From Pedosphaera sp. (GTDB lineage Bacteria > Verrucomicrobiota > Verrucomicrobiae > Limisphaerales > Pedosphaeraceae), in assembly GCA_028293265.1 (NCBI GenBank), contig JAQGPB010000657.1, positions 1-5,020 on the forward strand: a stretch of DNA of 5,020 nucleotides, in the 5' to 3' direction. The translations under genes and the position numbers were made by a program. Positions 1 to 5,020 of the stretch are shown one piece after another. The notes beneath the pieces are model-generated. The model saw nothing but the letters and a program-made list of their open reading frames with translations, was not told where the DNA came from and did no database searches. The stretch's first letter is position 1; every line of letters starts with the position of its first letter.

Positions 1-768
1 GCCATAATCCTGTATGCCGAGCGCGAAATTATCGAAGACCAAGCAATCCTCAATGTGCTTCACCGCCGGGGAGATGTTCTGGCCATAAATCCCATGACCG
101 TGGCTGCGGTCGGACCCTTGCCAGCCATTGAAATACGAGAGCGTGCCGTAGATTTCTGTATTGCCCGCAGCGGCGTCAACGCCAATGCCGCCGCCAATGT
201 TGTCGTGAATGACCAGATTGATGAGCTTGCAATTGGGCGCCTGCAGATCAACGCCGCTCACCGTGAAATCATTGGTAATACCGTCATAGTTTTCGTACCA
301 TGTTGTGGGGAAAGGGCCGGCCTGCGGGCTGACACGGGTGGGAATGGCACCGTTGCCGAATTGCTGCGAGTCCATGATTTCGAAACCCCAGTAATTGACC
401 CAGCCGCCCGTGTATTGCCCCAGGTTGCCATCAATGGTCGCGCGTTGTCCGGGATATTGACGGACGGTAATGGGGCGGTTGCTCGCGCCGGCGAGCGTGC
501 TGACGAATTTAGTGGGCCGATTCGCGGTGCGATAAGTCCCGCCAAGCAGCCAAAGTGTGTCTCCCGGATGCACGGCAGCGGGTTGGTTCAGCGCCGTTGG
601 CAAATCCCAGGGGTTGTTCCAGCCTCCATCACCTGTCGCCGAACCCGCAGGCGAAACGTAAAAATCCGTCGCCATCACTGCCGACCAATGGAATGCAAGC
701 AGCATCGCCAACACAAATGGTTTGCGTCGTCGGTTGCCGCCTTGCGGGTAAACGGAATCATTTCTCAC
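1..768 (-). CDS. Secreted right-handed parallel beta-helix protein, N-terminal part; 3' end outside window
   Basis: This frame starts at GTG 768 and runs 256 codons to the window edge without a stop. It opens with a signal peptide: V-R-N-D-S-V-Y-P-Q-G-G-N-R-R-R-K as the basic n-region, P-F-V-L-A-M-L-L-A-F-H-W-S as the hydrophobic core, and likely cleavage after A-V-M-A (residue 33). The mature start D-F-Y-V-S-P-A-G-S-A-T-G-D, then N-P-W-D-L-P-T-A-L, H-P-G-D-T-L-W-L-L-G-G-T-Y-R (67-80), and I-T-V-R-Q-Y-P-G-Q-R-A-T-I-D-G are typical of pectate-lyase-like beta-helix proteins. Further coils (L-I-N-L-V-I-H-D-N-I-G-G-G-I; H-G-H-G-I-Y-G-Q-N) fit the solenoid. The product should be exported and may bind or cleave polysaccharide, but no catalytic residues can be named. 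The start lies 6 nt after the synthetase stop, in the same frame, with no clear Shine-Dalgarno sequence. Co-transcription or translational coupling is likely; a role in the same pathway is unproven. Confidence 0.88.
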   Translation of the reverse strand, partial: MRNDSVYPQGGNRRRKPFVLAMLLAFHWSAVMATDFYVSPAGSATGDGGWNNPWDLPTALNQPAAVHPGDTLWLLGGTYRTANRPTKFVSTLAGASNRPITVRQYPGQRATIDGNLGQYTGGWVNYWGFEIMDSQQFGNGAIPTRVSPQAGPFPTTWYENYDGITNDFTVSGVDLQAPNCKLINLVIHDNIGGGIGVDAAAGNTEIYGTLSYFNGWQGSDRSHGHGIYGQNISPAVKHIEDCLVFDNFALGIQDYG

Positions 769-774
769 ATAAAC

Positions 775-3114
775 TCAGGCCGGTGTTGAAACGGACGGGC
801 GCGGGCGGAGATTCCTGCGTTCCAACGGCACCAGACTGGGAACAGATGGGTCGCCGATTTTGGTTTCCTTTTTCTCCAACCACCGGCTCATTGCGGTGAT
901 GGTCGGCGAATCAAAAACGTCGCGCAGGCTCACTTCCACCTGGTGAAATTTCTCCAGCCGTGAAATGAGCTGCGTCGCCATCAGCGAATGGCCGCCCAGC
1001 AAGAAAAAGTTGTCATTCAGGCCGACTTGCTTCACGCCAAGCACCTCGCACCAGAGTTTCGCCATCGCCAATTCCGCCGGCGTGCTGGGTGGCACAAACT
1101 CTTCCGTCTCAATCCGGCCCTCCGGTTCCGGCAGGGATTTACGGTCCACCTTTCCGTTGGGAGTAAGCGGCAATGCGTCCAGCATCACGAAGGCCGCAGG
1201 CATCATGTAATCGGGCAATTGCCCGGCCAGCAAATCCTGAAGTTCCCGCGTTGTCGGTGGCGGTGGCTGCCGCGCCACCGCATAGGCAACCAGTCGTTTC
1301 CCGCCCGCTTGATCATCGCGGGCGGTGACGGTCGCCTCGCGCACGTTGGGATGTCGGCGCAACACCGTTTCGATCTCTCCCAGTTCGATCCGAAACCCGC
1401 GAATTTTCACCTGATGATCCATGCGGCCCAAAAACTCGATTTTCCCGGACGCATGATGCCGCACCAGATCGCCGGTCTTATAAAGTCGCGCCCCCGTTTC
1501 GGTATGGAACGGATCGGCCACGAATTTTTCCTTGGTCAATTCGGGCCGGTTCAGATAACCGCGCGCCAATCCTTCGCCGCCAATATGCAGTTCGCCCGCC
1601 ACGCCGATGGGCACCGGTTGCATCCGCGCATCCAGCACGTAAAATTGCGTGTTGGCAATGGGCCGGCCGATCATTGGGGAATCGCCCGGTTCCACGCGTG
1701 TGACGCCAGACCAGATGGTGGTTTCCGTCGGCCCGTACATGTTCCACAACGAGCCGCATTCGGGCAGCAACGCCTCCGCCAGATCGCGGCCCCACGCTTC
1801 CCCGCCGCACAGGACTTTCAATCGCGGGTTTCCCTGCCAGCCGGCTTCGAGCAACATCCGCCAGGTCGCGGGAGTGGCCTGCATCACTGTCGCTCTGCAT
1901 TCTTGCAACAGCGCGGCGAGGCGTTTGGCTTCACGCGCGGTGTCGCTCCGCGCGATCACGACTTGCGCACCGACCGTCAACGGCAGCCACAATTCCAGCC
2001 CCGCGATGTCGAACGAAAGCGTCGTCACTGCCAGCAAAATGTCCGAGGCCGCGAGGCCCGGTTCGCGGCCCATACTGCAAAGAAAATTGACCAAGGCGCG
2101 ATGGGAAATTTGCACGCCTTTCGGCTTGCCCGTTGAACCGGAGGTGTAGAGGACGTACGCGAGATTTTCCTGTGTGGCTCCCTGGATCGAATTGGTTTCG
2201 CTTTGCGTTCCAATGGCGCTGAGTTCGGGATCGAGACATATGACTCGCGGGGCTCCGGGCAGATTTTTGAGCAACGATTCCTGTGTCAGCAACATCGCAG
2301 CCCGCGCATCTTGGAGAATGAACTCCAGCCGCTCGGACGGATAATTCGGGTCCAGCGGAACGTAAGCGCCGCCCGCCTTGAGAATGGCGAGCAGGCCGAT
2401 CACCAGTTCAAAGGAACGCTCCAGGCAAACGGCCACCAACGTTTCGGCGCCCACGCCCTGTTGTTTCAGATAATGCGCGAGGCGATTGGCCCGCTGGTTC
2501 AACTCGTGATAGGTGAGGCGTTGTCCATCGAAAGCAAGCGCGATTGCATTGGGATCATGGCGGACCTGGGCCTCGAAGAGTTGGGGCAGACATTCGTTTT
2601 GCGGAAAGCTCGCTTCGGTGTGGTTCCATTCCACCAAAATTCGTTGTCGTTCAGCGTCGTCCAAAACGGGCAGTTCGGCGATGGCGCGTTCGGGTTGCTT
2701 GATGGTGGCTTCGAGCAGGGTTTGCCAGTGGCCGAGCCAGCGTTGCATCGTTGGGGCTTCAAACAGATCAAGGTTGAAGCGGCAATCCAGCCGCAATTCC
2801 GCTTCCGTATCCACCACATCCACGCTTAAGTCGAAGACATTGAAGCCTTTAGGCGCGAGCGAAAATTCCGCTGCGAGTCCGGAGAACTGGACATCCCTTG
2901 GCGCGCGGATGACGTTGAACGACACTGAAAGCAGCGGCACGCGGCTCGAATCGCGCGGCAGGTTCAATTTCTGGATGAGGTTGCCGTAGGTGAAATTTTG
3001 GTGGTCGTGGGCATCGAGCATGAGCTGCTTGAGCGTTTGCAAATATGCGGTGAAGGGAAGGCCGCCCTCGCAGCGGCTGCGCACCGGCAGCAGGTTCACG
3101 CTATGCCCCACCAA
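775..3114 (-). CDS. Hybrid PKS-NRPS megasynthase, downstream fragment (rest of C domain, glycine-type A domain, T domain)
   Basis: This is the second part of the gene broken by TAG at 3117-3115, in the same frame. It would load an amino acid (predicted glycine) as aminoacyl-AMP, tether it to the T-domain phosphopantetheine and join it to the upstream acyl chain. Residues from TTG 3114: C-domain remainder 1-148 (L-V-G-H-S-V-N-L-L-P-V-R; S-R-V-P-L-L-S-V-S-F-N at 57-67), A domain about 176-661, T domain about 676-748 with S710 in LGGHS, then a short tail ending R-P-S-V-S-T-P-A. No thioesterase, reductase or epimerase follows. A start at TTG 3114, GTG 3111 or ATG 3021 is possible on paper, but none has a visible Shine-Dalgarno sequence and each would begin mid-domain. 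I therefore treat the listed start as the resumption of the interrupted frame. The stop TGA (777-775) lies 6 nt before the next gene. Confidence 0.9.
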   Translation of the reverse strand: MVGHSVNLLPVRSRCEGGLPFTAYLQTLKQLMLDAHDHQNFTYGNLIQKLNLPRDSSRVPLLSVSFNVIRAPRDVQFSGLAAEFSLAPKGFNVFDLSVDVVDTEAELRLDCRFNLDLFEAPTMQRWLGHWQTLLEATIKQPERAIAELPVLDDAERQRILVEWNHTEASFPQNECLPQLFEAQVRHDPNAIALAFDGQRLTYHELNQRANRLAHYLKQQGVGAETLVAVCLERSFELVIGLLAILKAGGAYVPLDPNYPSERLEFILQDARAAMLLTQESLLKNLPGAPRVICLDPELSAIGTQSETNSIQGATQENLAYVLYTSGSTGKPKGVQISHRALVNFLCSMGREPGLAASDILLAVTTLSFDIAGLELWLPLTVGAQVVIARSDTAREAKRLAALLQECRATVMQATPATWRMLLEAGWQGNPRLKVLCGGEAWGRDLAEALLPECGSLWNMYGPTETTIWSGVTRVEPGDSPMIGRPIANTQFYVLDARMQPVPIGVAGELHIGGEGLARGYLNRPELTKEKFVADPFHTETGARLYKTGDLVRHHASGKIEFLGRMDHQVKIRGFRIELGEIETVLRRHPNVREATVTARDDQAGGKRLVAYAVARQPPPPTTRELQDLLAGQLPDYMMPAAFVMLDALPLTPNGKVDRKSLPEPEGRIETEEFVPPSTPAELAMAKLWCEVLGVKQVGLNDNFFLLGGHSLMATQLISRLEKFHQVEVSLRDVFDSPTITAMSRWLEKKETKIGDPSVPSLVPLERRNLRPRPSVSTPA
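871..1089 (-). other. Peptidyl carrier (T/PCP) domain and short C-terminal tail
   Basis: The motif D-N-F-F-L-L-G-G-H-S-L gives the phosphopantetheine-bearing serine (codon 987-985). Helices on either side look complete, ending near F-D-S-P-T-I-T-A-M-S-R-W-L. About 30 residues follow (V-P-S-L-V-P-L-E-R-R-N-L-R-P-R-P-S-V-S-T-P-A) before TGA 777-775. The S-L-V-P-L-E-R-R stretch resembles the linker that normally leads into another C domain, but the protein ends there. There is no releasing domain. Confidence 0.9.
1132..2589 (-). other. Adenylation (A) domain, predicted glycine-activating
   Basis: All ten core motifs are present, including L-T-Y-H-E-L-N-Q-R-A-N, L-K-A-G-G-A-Y-V-P-L-D, L-Y-T-S-G-S-T-G-K-P-K-G, M-Y-G-P-T-E-T-T, Y-K-T-G-D-L, G-R-M-D-H-Q-V-K-I-R-G-F-R-I and N-G-K-V-D-R-K-S-L-P. 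By hand alignment to the phenylalanine A domain of GrsA, the ten pocket residues are D369, I370, L373, Q412, L435, G437, M459, I467, W468 and K655 (counted from TTG 3114). This differs at one position (M for L) from the glycine code DILQLGLIWK as I remember it. Domain identity is certain; the glycine call is a good but untested prediction. Confidence 0.85.
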
Positions 3115-3117
3115 CTA
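3115..3117 (-). other. In-frame amber (TAG) codon interrupting the PKS-NRPS C domain
   Basis: The minus strand reads CGG TAG TTG GTG GGG CAT. The codons before and after are in one frame, and both sides encode matching parts of a single condensation domain, so no frameshift is needed to explain the break. A single change from CAG (Gln) or GAG (Glu) would create it. The frame on each side is otherwise open: 634 codons back to the window edge and 779 codons forward. The call of an in-frame stop is direct from the sequence. Whether it is a real nonsense mutation, a sequencing or assembly error, or a read-through site cannot be told from here. Confidence 0.9.
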
Positions 3118-5020
3118 CCGGCCGTCGGGACCGGCTTCGCTGCCGCCGACGGCGATCTGACCGGCGGCGGGAATTCCAACGGCCAAATCCTCCTGTCCGC
3201 CCAGCCGGTGCAGCCAGACGTTGAGGCTGGCCAGCAGATAAGTGAAGAGCGTGACACCCTGGCGCGCGGCGGCCTCTTTCAAAGACTGATGCAGCGCCGG
3301 TTTCAGGGCAAGGCTTTCACAACCCGCGCGGTAACTTTGAGCGGCGGGACGCGCGTGATCGCCGGGCAGCTCGATCGGCGCGGGCGGATTGGCAAATTGC
3401 TTCAGCCAATACGCCTGGGCTTGAACGGAAGCAGTCCGGTTTTCCGGCGTGTTTTGCCATTGCAGGTAATCGCGGAATTGGAGGGCGGGTTTCAGCGCTT
3501 CAGACGCTCCGCCCACTCTCGCGGAATAAAGGAGGCCCAATTCGCGGAGCACGACGCCGATGGACCAGCCATCCATGACCAGGTGATGCGTGGCGAGCAG
3601 CAGGACATGTTCGCCTTCGGCGAGCCTGACGAGCTGTGCGCGCAGCAACGGGCCGCGGACGAGGTCAAAGGGCGTTTCATCCTCCACCCGCGCGATTTGG
3701 GCCAGATTCGAGTGCGAAGTGCGGAGTGCGGAGTGCGGAGTTTCGCGTCCGGTTGGGCTGGAGGCAGAAAGGTCCGTGAGCGAAAGTTCTATTTTGCCGG
3801 TCGGGGCAATTTTTTGGCCGGAGCCATCGGGCATGAACGTGGTGCGCAACGCATCATGGCGCGCCACCAGTTCGTCGAGCGACGCGCGCAAGGCATCCAG
3901 TTGCAGCGGGCCGCGCAGTTGGAGGCAGACGACCTGGTTGAACGCGCGCGAGGCGTCCTCGCCCCAACGGGTCGCAAGCCAGAGTTCCGTCTGCGCTTCG
4001 CTCATGGGCAGGGTCACAGCCTCGGCGGATTGGTCTTCCTTGGCGGCGTTGGGAGTCGGCGAACTGTCCCTGGCGGGCGCCGGCTGGGCCAAAACTTCCG
4101 TCGGCAACTGCTGGTCGAAGTAATTCGCCAGATCATCCAGCGTGGTCAAATTCTCCATCAATTGCCGAAACGTGATTTTGAGGCCGAATGTTTTTTGAAA
4201 AGATTGGCTGGCCTGGGCGAGAAAGAGCGAATCAAAACCCAGTTCCAAAAAGCTGACTGCGGGCGAAATCTCCGAGGCATTTTTGCCGGACAATTCGGCA
4301 AGCTGGCTGCGGAGCGTCGCGAGGACGCGCTCCTTGCGCGTGATCGCGGCTGCGCCTGAAGGCAGGTTTTCGTCAGAGGATAAATTCGCCGGTGTTGAAC
4401 CCAATCTCCCGACCGGCGACGCATTGCTTTCGCGCGACGCCAAGGCCGGCTGCGCATAAGCGCGCGCACCCGGTTCGGCCCAAAAACGTTTGCGCTCGAA
4501 AGGATAAGTTGGCAGCGGAACGCGGCGGCGTTGGTGAGGTTGATGGAAGCCGGTCCAATCCACGGCCACTCCTGAAAGCCAGAGTTTCCCGAGGGCGTTG
4601 AGCATCGCGCTCACTTCCAGTTGCGGATCTTTCGACGCAGCCAGCGAGGAAATGACAGCTTGTCCGGGACCGTGGGCGGGATGCTGGCGCGCCAGCATGC
4701 CCAACGTCTGGCCGGGGCCAACTTCGAGCAAAACTTCATGCGGCTCCTTCAGCAATTCACCGACGCCATCGGCGAAGCGCACCGTCTGGCGGACGTGCCC
4801 GGCCCAATATTTTGGATTCGTGGCCTCGGTCGGAGTGATCCATTGCGCGGTGAGATTCGAAACATAAGGCAGGCTCGGCTCGCGCAAGTTTGTCTGCTGC
4901 AACAATTCGGTGAATGGCGCGATGACCGGGTCCATCATCGCCGAATGAAAGGCGTGCGAAGTTTGGAGCCGCCGGCCCGCGACCCCGCGCTCCGCCAACT
5001 GCCGCTCCAACCGGTCAATA
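3115..5020 (-). CDS. Hybrid PKS-NRPS megasynthase, upstream fragment (AT end, ACP, N-terminal part of C domain); 5' end outside window
   Basis: This is part of a type I modular PKS joined to an NRPS module, a cytoplasmic assembly-line enzyme. The frame is open to the window edge, so the real start lies beyond 5020 and the TTG at 5010 is internal. Counting residues from that TTG: AT C-terminal part 1-128 with malonyl-type HAFH at 19-22, post-AT linker ending P-T-Y-P-F-E-R-K-R-F-W at 167-177, ACP about 226-303 with S261 in LGFDSL, and a C domain from about 334 with S-E-A-Q-T-E-L-W-L at 337-345 and HHLVMDG at 475-481. It stops at a TAG (3117-3115) inside the C domain, after A-A-G-Q-I-A-V-G-G-S-E-A-G-P-D-G-R. 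The same frame resumes at the next codon with the missing part of the domain, so this is the first part of an interrupted gene rather than a natural C-terminus. No ketoreductase lies between AT and ACP. Confidence 0.9.
   Translation of the reverse strand, partial: IDRLERQLAERGVAGRRLQTSHAFHSAMMDPVIAPFTELLQQTNLREPSLPYVSNLTAQWITPTEATNPKYWAGHVRQTVRFADGVGELLKEPHEVLLEVGPGQTLGMLARQHPAHGPGQAVISSLAASKDPQLEVSAMLNALGKLWLSGVAVDWTGFHQPHQRRRVPLPTYPFERKRFWAEPGARAYAQPALASRESNASPVGRLGSTPANLSSDENLPSGAAAITRKERVLATLRSQLAELSGKNASEISPAVSFLELGFDSLFLAQASQSFQKTFGLKITFRQLMENLTTLDDLANYFDQQLPTEVLAQPAPARDSSPTPNAAKEDQSAEAVTLPMSEAQTELWLATRWGEDASRAFNQVVCLQLRGPLQLDALRASLDELVARHDALRTTFMPDGSGQKIAPTGKIELSLTDLSASSPTGRETPHSALRTSHSNLAQIARVEDETPFDLVRGPLLRAQLVRLAEGEHVLLLATHHLVMDGWSIGVVLRELGLLYSARVGGASEALKPALQFRDYLQWQNTPENRTASVQAQAYWLKQFANPPAPIELPGDHARPAAQSYRAGCESLALKPALHQSLKEAAARQGVTLFTYLLASLNVWLHRLGGQEDLAVGIPAAGQIAVGGSEAGPDGR
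3711..3741 (-). repeat. Heptanucleotide tandem repeat inside the C-domain coding sequence
   Basis: On the plus strand, four tandem 7-bp units (agtgcga once, then agtgcgg three times) fill 3711-3738, followed by a partial agt. Because 7 is not a multiple of 3, three units encode seven residues, and the minus-strand frame reads T-P-H-S-A-L-R-T-S-H-S. The array keeps the synthetase frame open. It lies between the C-domain segments L-T-D-L-S and T-P-F-D-L-V-R-G-P-L-L, a variable surface stretch. From memory, the same heptapeptide (and E-C-G-V-R-S-A on the opposite strand) recurs in predicted proteins of PVC-group and other environmental bacteria, suggesting a dispersed repeat family. Confidence 0.85.
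4102..4335 (-). other. Acyl carrier protein (ACP) domain
   Basis: The carrier domain of the PKS module. The sequence F-L-E-L-G-F-D-S-L-F-L contains the phosphopantetheine attachment serine (codon 4230-4228). It is followed by K-I-T-F-R-Q-L and T-L-D-D-L-A-N-Y-F. This GFDSLF...KITFRQL style is, as I recall, typical of ACPs at PKS-to-NRPS or PKS-to-aminotransferase junctions in cyanobacterial and Bacillus hybrid synthases. A roughly 50-residue low-complexity linker (4479 to about 4336) separates it from the AT, with no room for a reducing domain. A second linker rich in Pro and Ala follows before the C domain. Confidence 0.9.
4627..5020 (-). other. Acyltransferase (AT) domain, C-terminal part, malonyl-CoA type
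   Basis: The AT domain picks the extender unit and transfers it to the ACP. The visible part begins I-D-R-L-E-R-Q-L-A-E-R-G and carries T-S-H-A-F-H-S (4962-4942). The HAFH form is the known signature for malonyl-CoA, whereas methylmalonyl-specific ATs have YASH. Next come the usual Y-V-S-N-L-T, P-K-Y-W-A-G-H-V-R-Q-T-V-R-F and E-V-G-P-G-Q-T-L segments. The GHSxG nucleophile motif lies upstream of the window. After the domain, V-D-W-T-G-F and P-L-P-T-Y-P-F-E-R-K-R-F-W (to 4480) form the standard post-AT linker. Confidence 0.88.

Larger units (their letters stand above)
2671..4011 (-). other. Condensation (C) domain, hybrid PKS-NRPS type, interrupted by TAG
   Basis: This domain would form the amide bond between the ACP-bound acyl chain and the amino acid on the downstream T domain. 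Motifs in order: C1-like L-P-M-S-E-A-Q-T-E-L-W-L; R-H-D-A-L-R-T-T-F; catalytic HHLVMDG (3588-3568, second His is the family's key residue); F-R-D-Y-L-Q-W-Q; V-G-I-P-A-A-G-Q, then the TAG, then L-V-G-H-S-V-N-L-L-P-V-R; and S-R-V-P-L-L-S-V-S-F-N. Two oddities are visible: a repeat-derived insert between L-T-D-L-S and T-P-F-D-L, and a long loop just before the stop codon. As written, the domain would be made in two pieces and is probably inactive. Confidence 0.85.

Noticed and set aside
766..780. ATG 770-768 as the start of the beta-helix gene
   Set aside because: It is followed immediately by TGA in its own frame. The overlapping GTG at 768-766 opens the frame with the signal peptide.
55..789. 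A plus-strand open frame of 244 codons at the left end
   Set aside because: The opposite strand encodes a convincing signal peptide and beta-helix protein across the same DNA. The plus-strand translation shows no family features.
988..2136. A plus-strand open frame of 382 codons opposite the A domain
   Set aside because: It is antisense to all the adenylation core motifs, is rich in Arg, His and Gln as expected of a mirror frame, and has no recognisable domain.
3109..3114. TTG 3114 or GTG 3111 as a true start of an independent NRPS gene
   Set aside because: No Shine-Dalgarno sequence is visible and the protein would begin inside the conserved L-V-G-H-S-V-N motif of a C domain whose first part is encoded immediately upstream.
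3112..3117. TAG as a pyrrolysine or other programmed recoding site
   Set aside because: C domains have no known need for such a residue, the context shows no recognised recoding signal downstream, and a simple mutation or base error explains it better.
2998..4359. A long plus-strand open frame of about 450 codons opposite the PKS-NRPS
   Set aside because: It lies fully antisense to clear ACP, C-domain and linker sequence, has no recognisable domain, and contains the antisense reading of the 7-bp repeat. It is a by-product of GC-rich codon use on the minus strand.

Overview
The window is one strip of minus-strand coding sequence with almost no intergenic DNA. It reads from right to left through the 3' part of a hybrid polyketide synthase/non-ribosomal peptide synthetase (PKS-NRPS), then, 6 nt after that stop codon, into the 5' part of a secreted parallel beta-helix protein. 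Both ends run off the window. No RNA gene, IS element, CRISPR array or clear promoter or terminator was seen.

Right part (5020 to 775): domain order is end of a malonyl-type acyltransferase (AT), post-AT linker, acyl carrier protein (ACP), condensation (C), adenylation (A), peptidyl carrier (T), then a short tail. The ketosynthase and the AT active-site serine would lie beyond position 5020. There is no ketoreductase, dehydratase or enoylreductase between AT and ACP, and no thioesterase or reductase after T. The A-domain pocket reads D-I-L-Q-L-G-M-I-W-K, which points to glycine. The assembly-line logic inferred is one malonyl extension with the beta-keto group kept, condensation with glycine, and release by another protein or by cyclisation.

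The most notable point is that the reading frame is continuous through this whole region except for one in-frame TAG at 3115-3117. It sits inside the C domain, in the conserved region just before L-V-G-H-S-V-N. Intact C-domain sequence in the same frame lies on both sides, so the two apparent genes (3115-5020 and 775-3114) are two halves of one gene. This is a nonsense mutation, a sequencing error or, less likely, a recoded stop. A 7-bp tandem repeat inserted in the same C domain encodes a T-P-H-S-A-L-R-T type peptide.

Left part (768 to 1): 256 codons of a secreted right-handed beta-helix protein with a clear signal peptide, in the same frame as the synthetase and probably co-transcribed with it.

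Organism: moderately GC-rich DNA, the style of the beta-helix protein (Y-V-S-P-x-G-S, P-W-D-L, H-P-G-D-T-L-W-L-L-G-G-T-Y) and the heptanucleotide repeat resemble Verrucomicrobiota or related PVC bacteria as I remember them. This is an inference from memory, not a database result.
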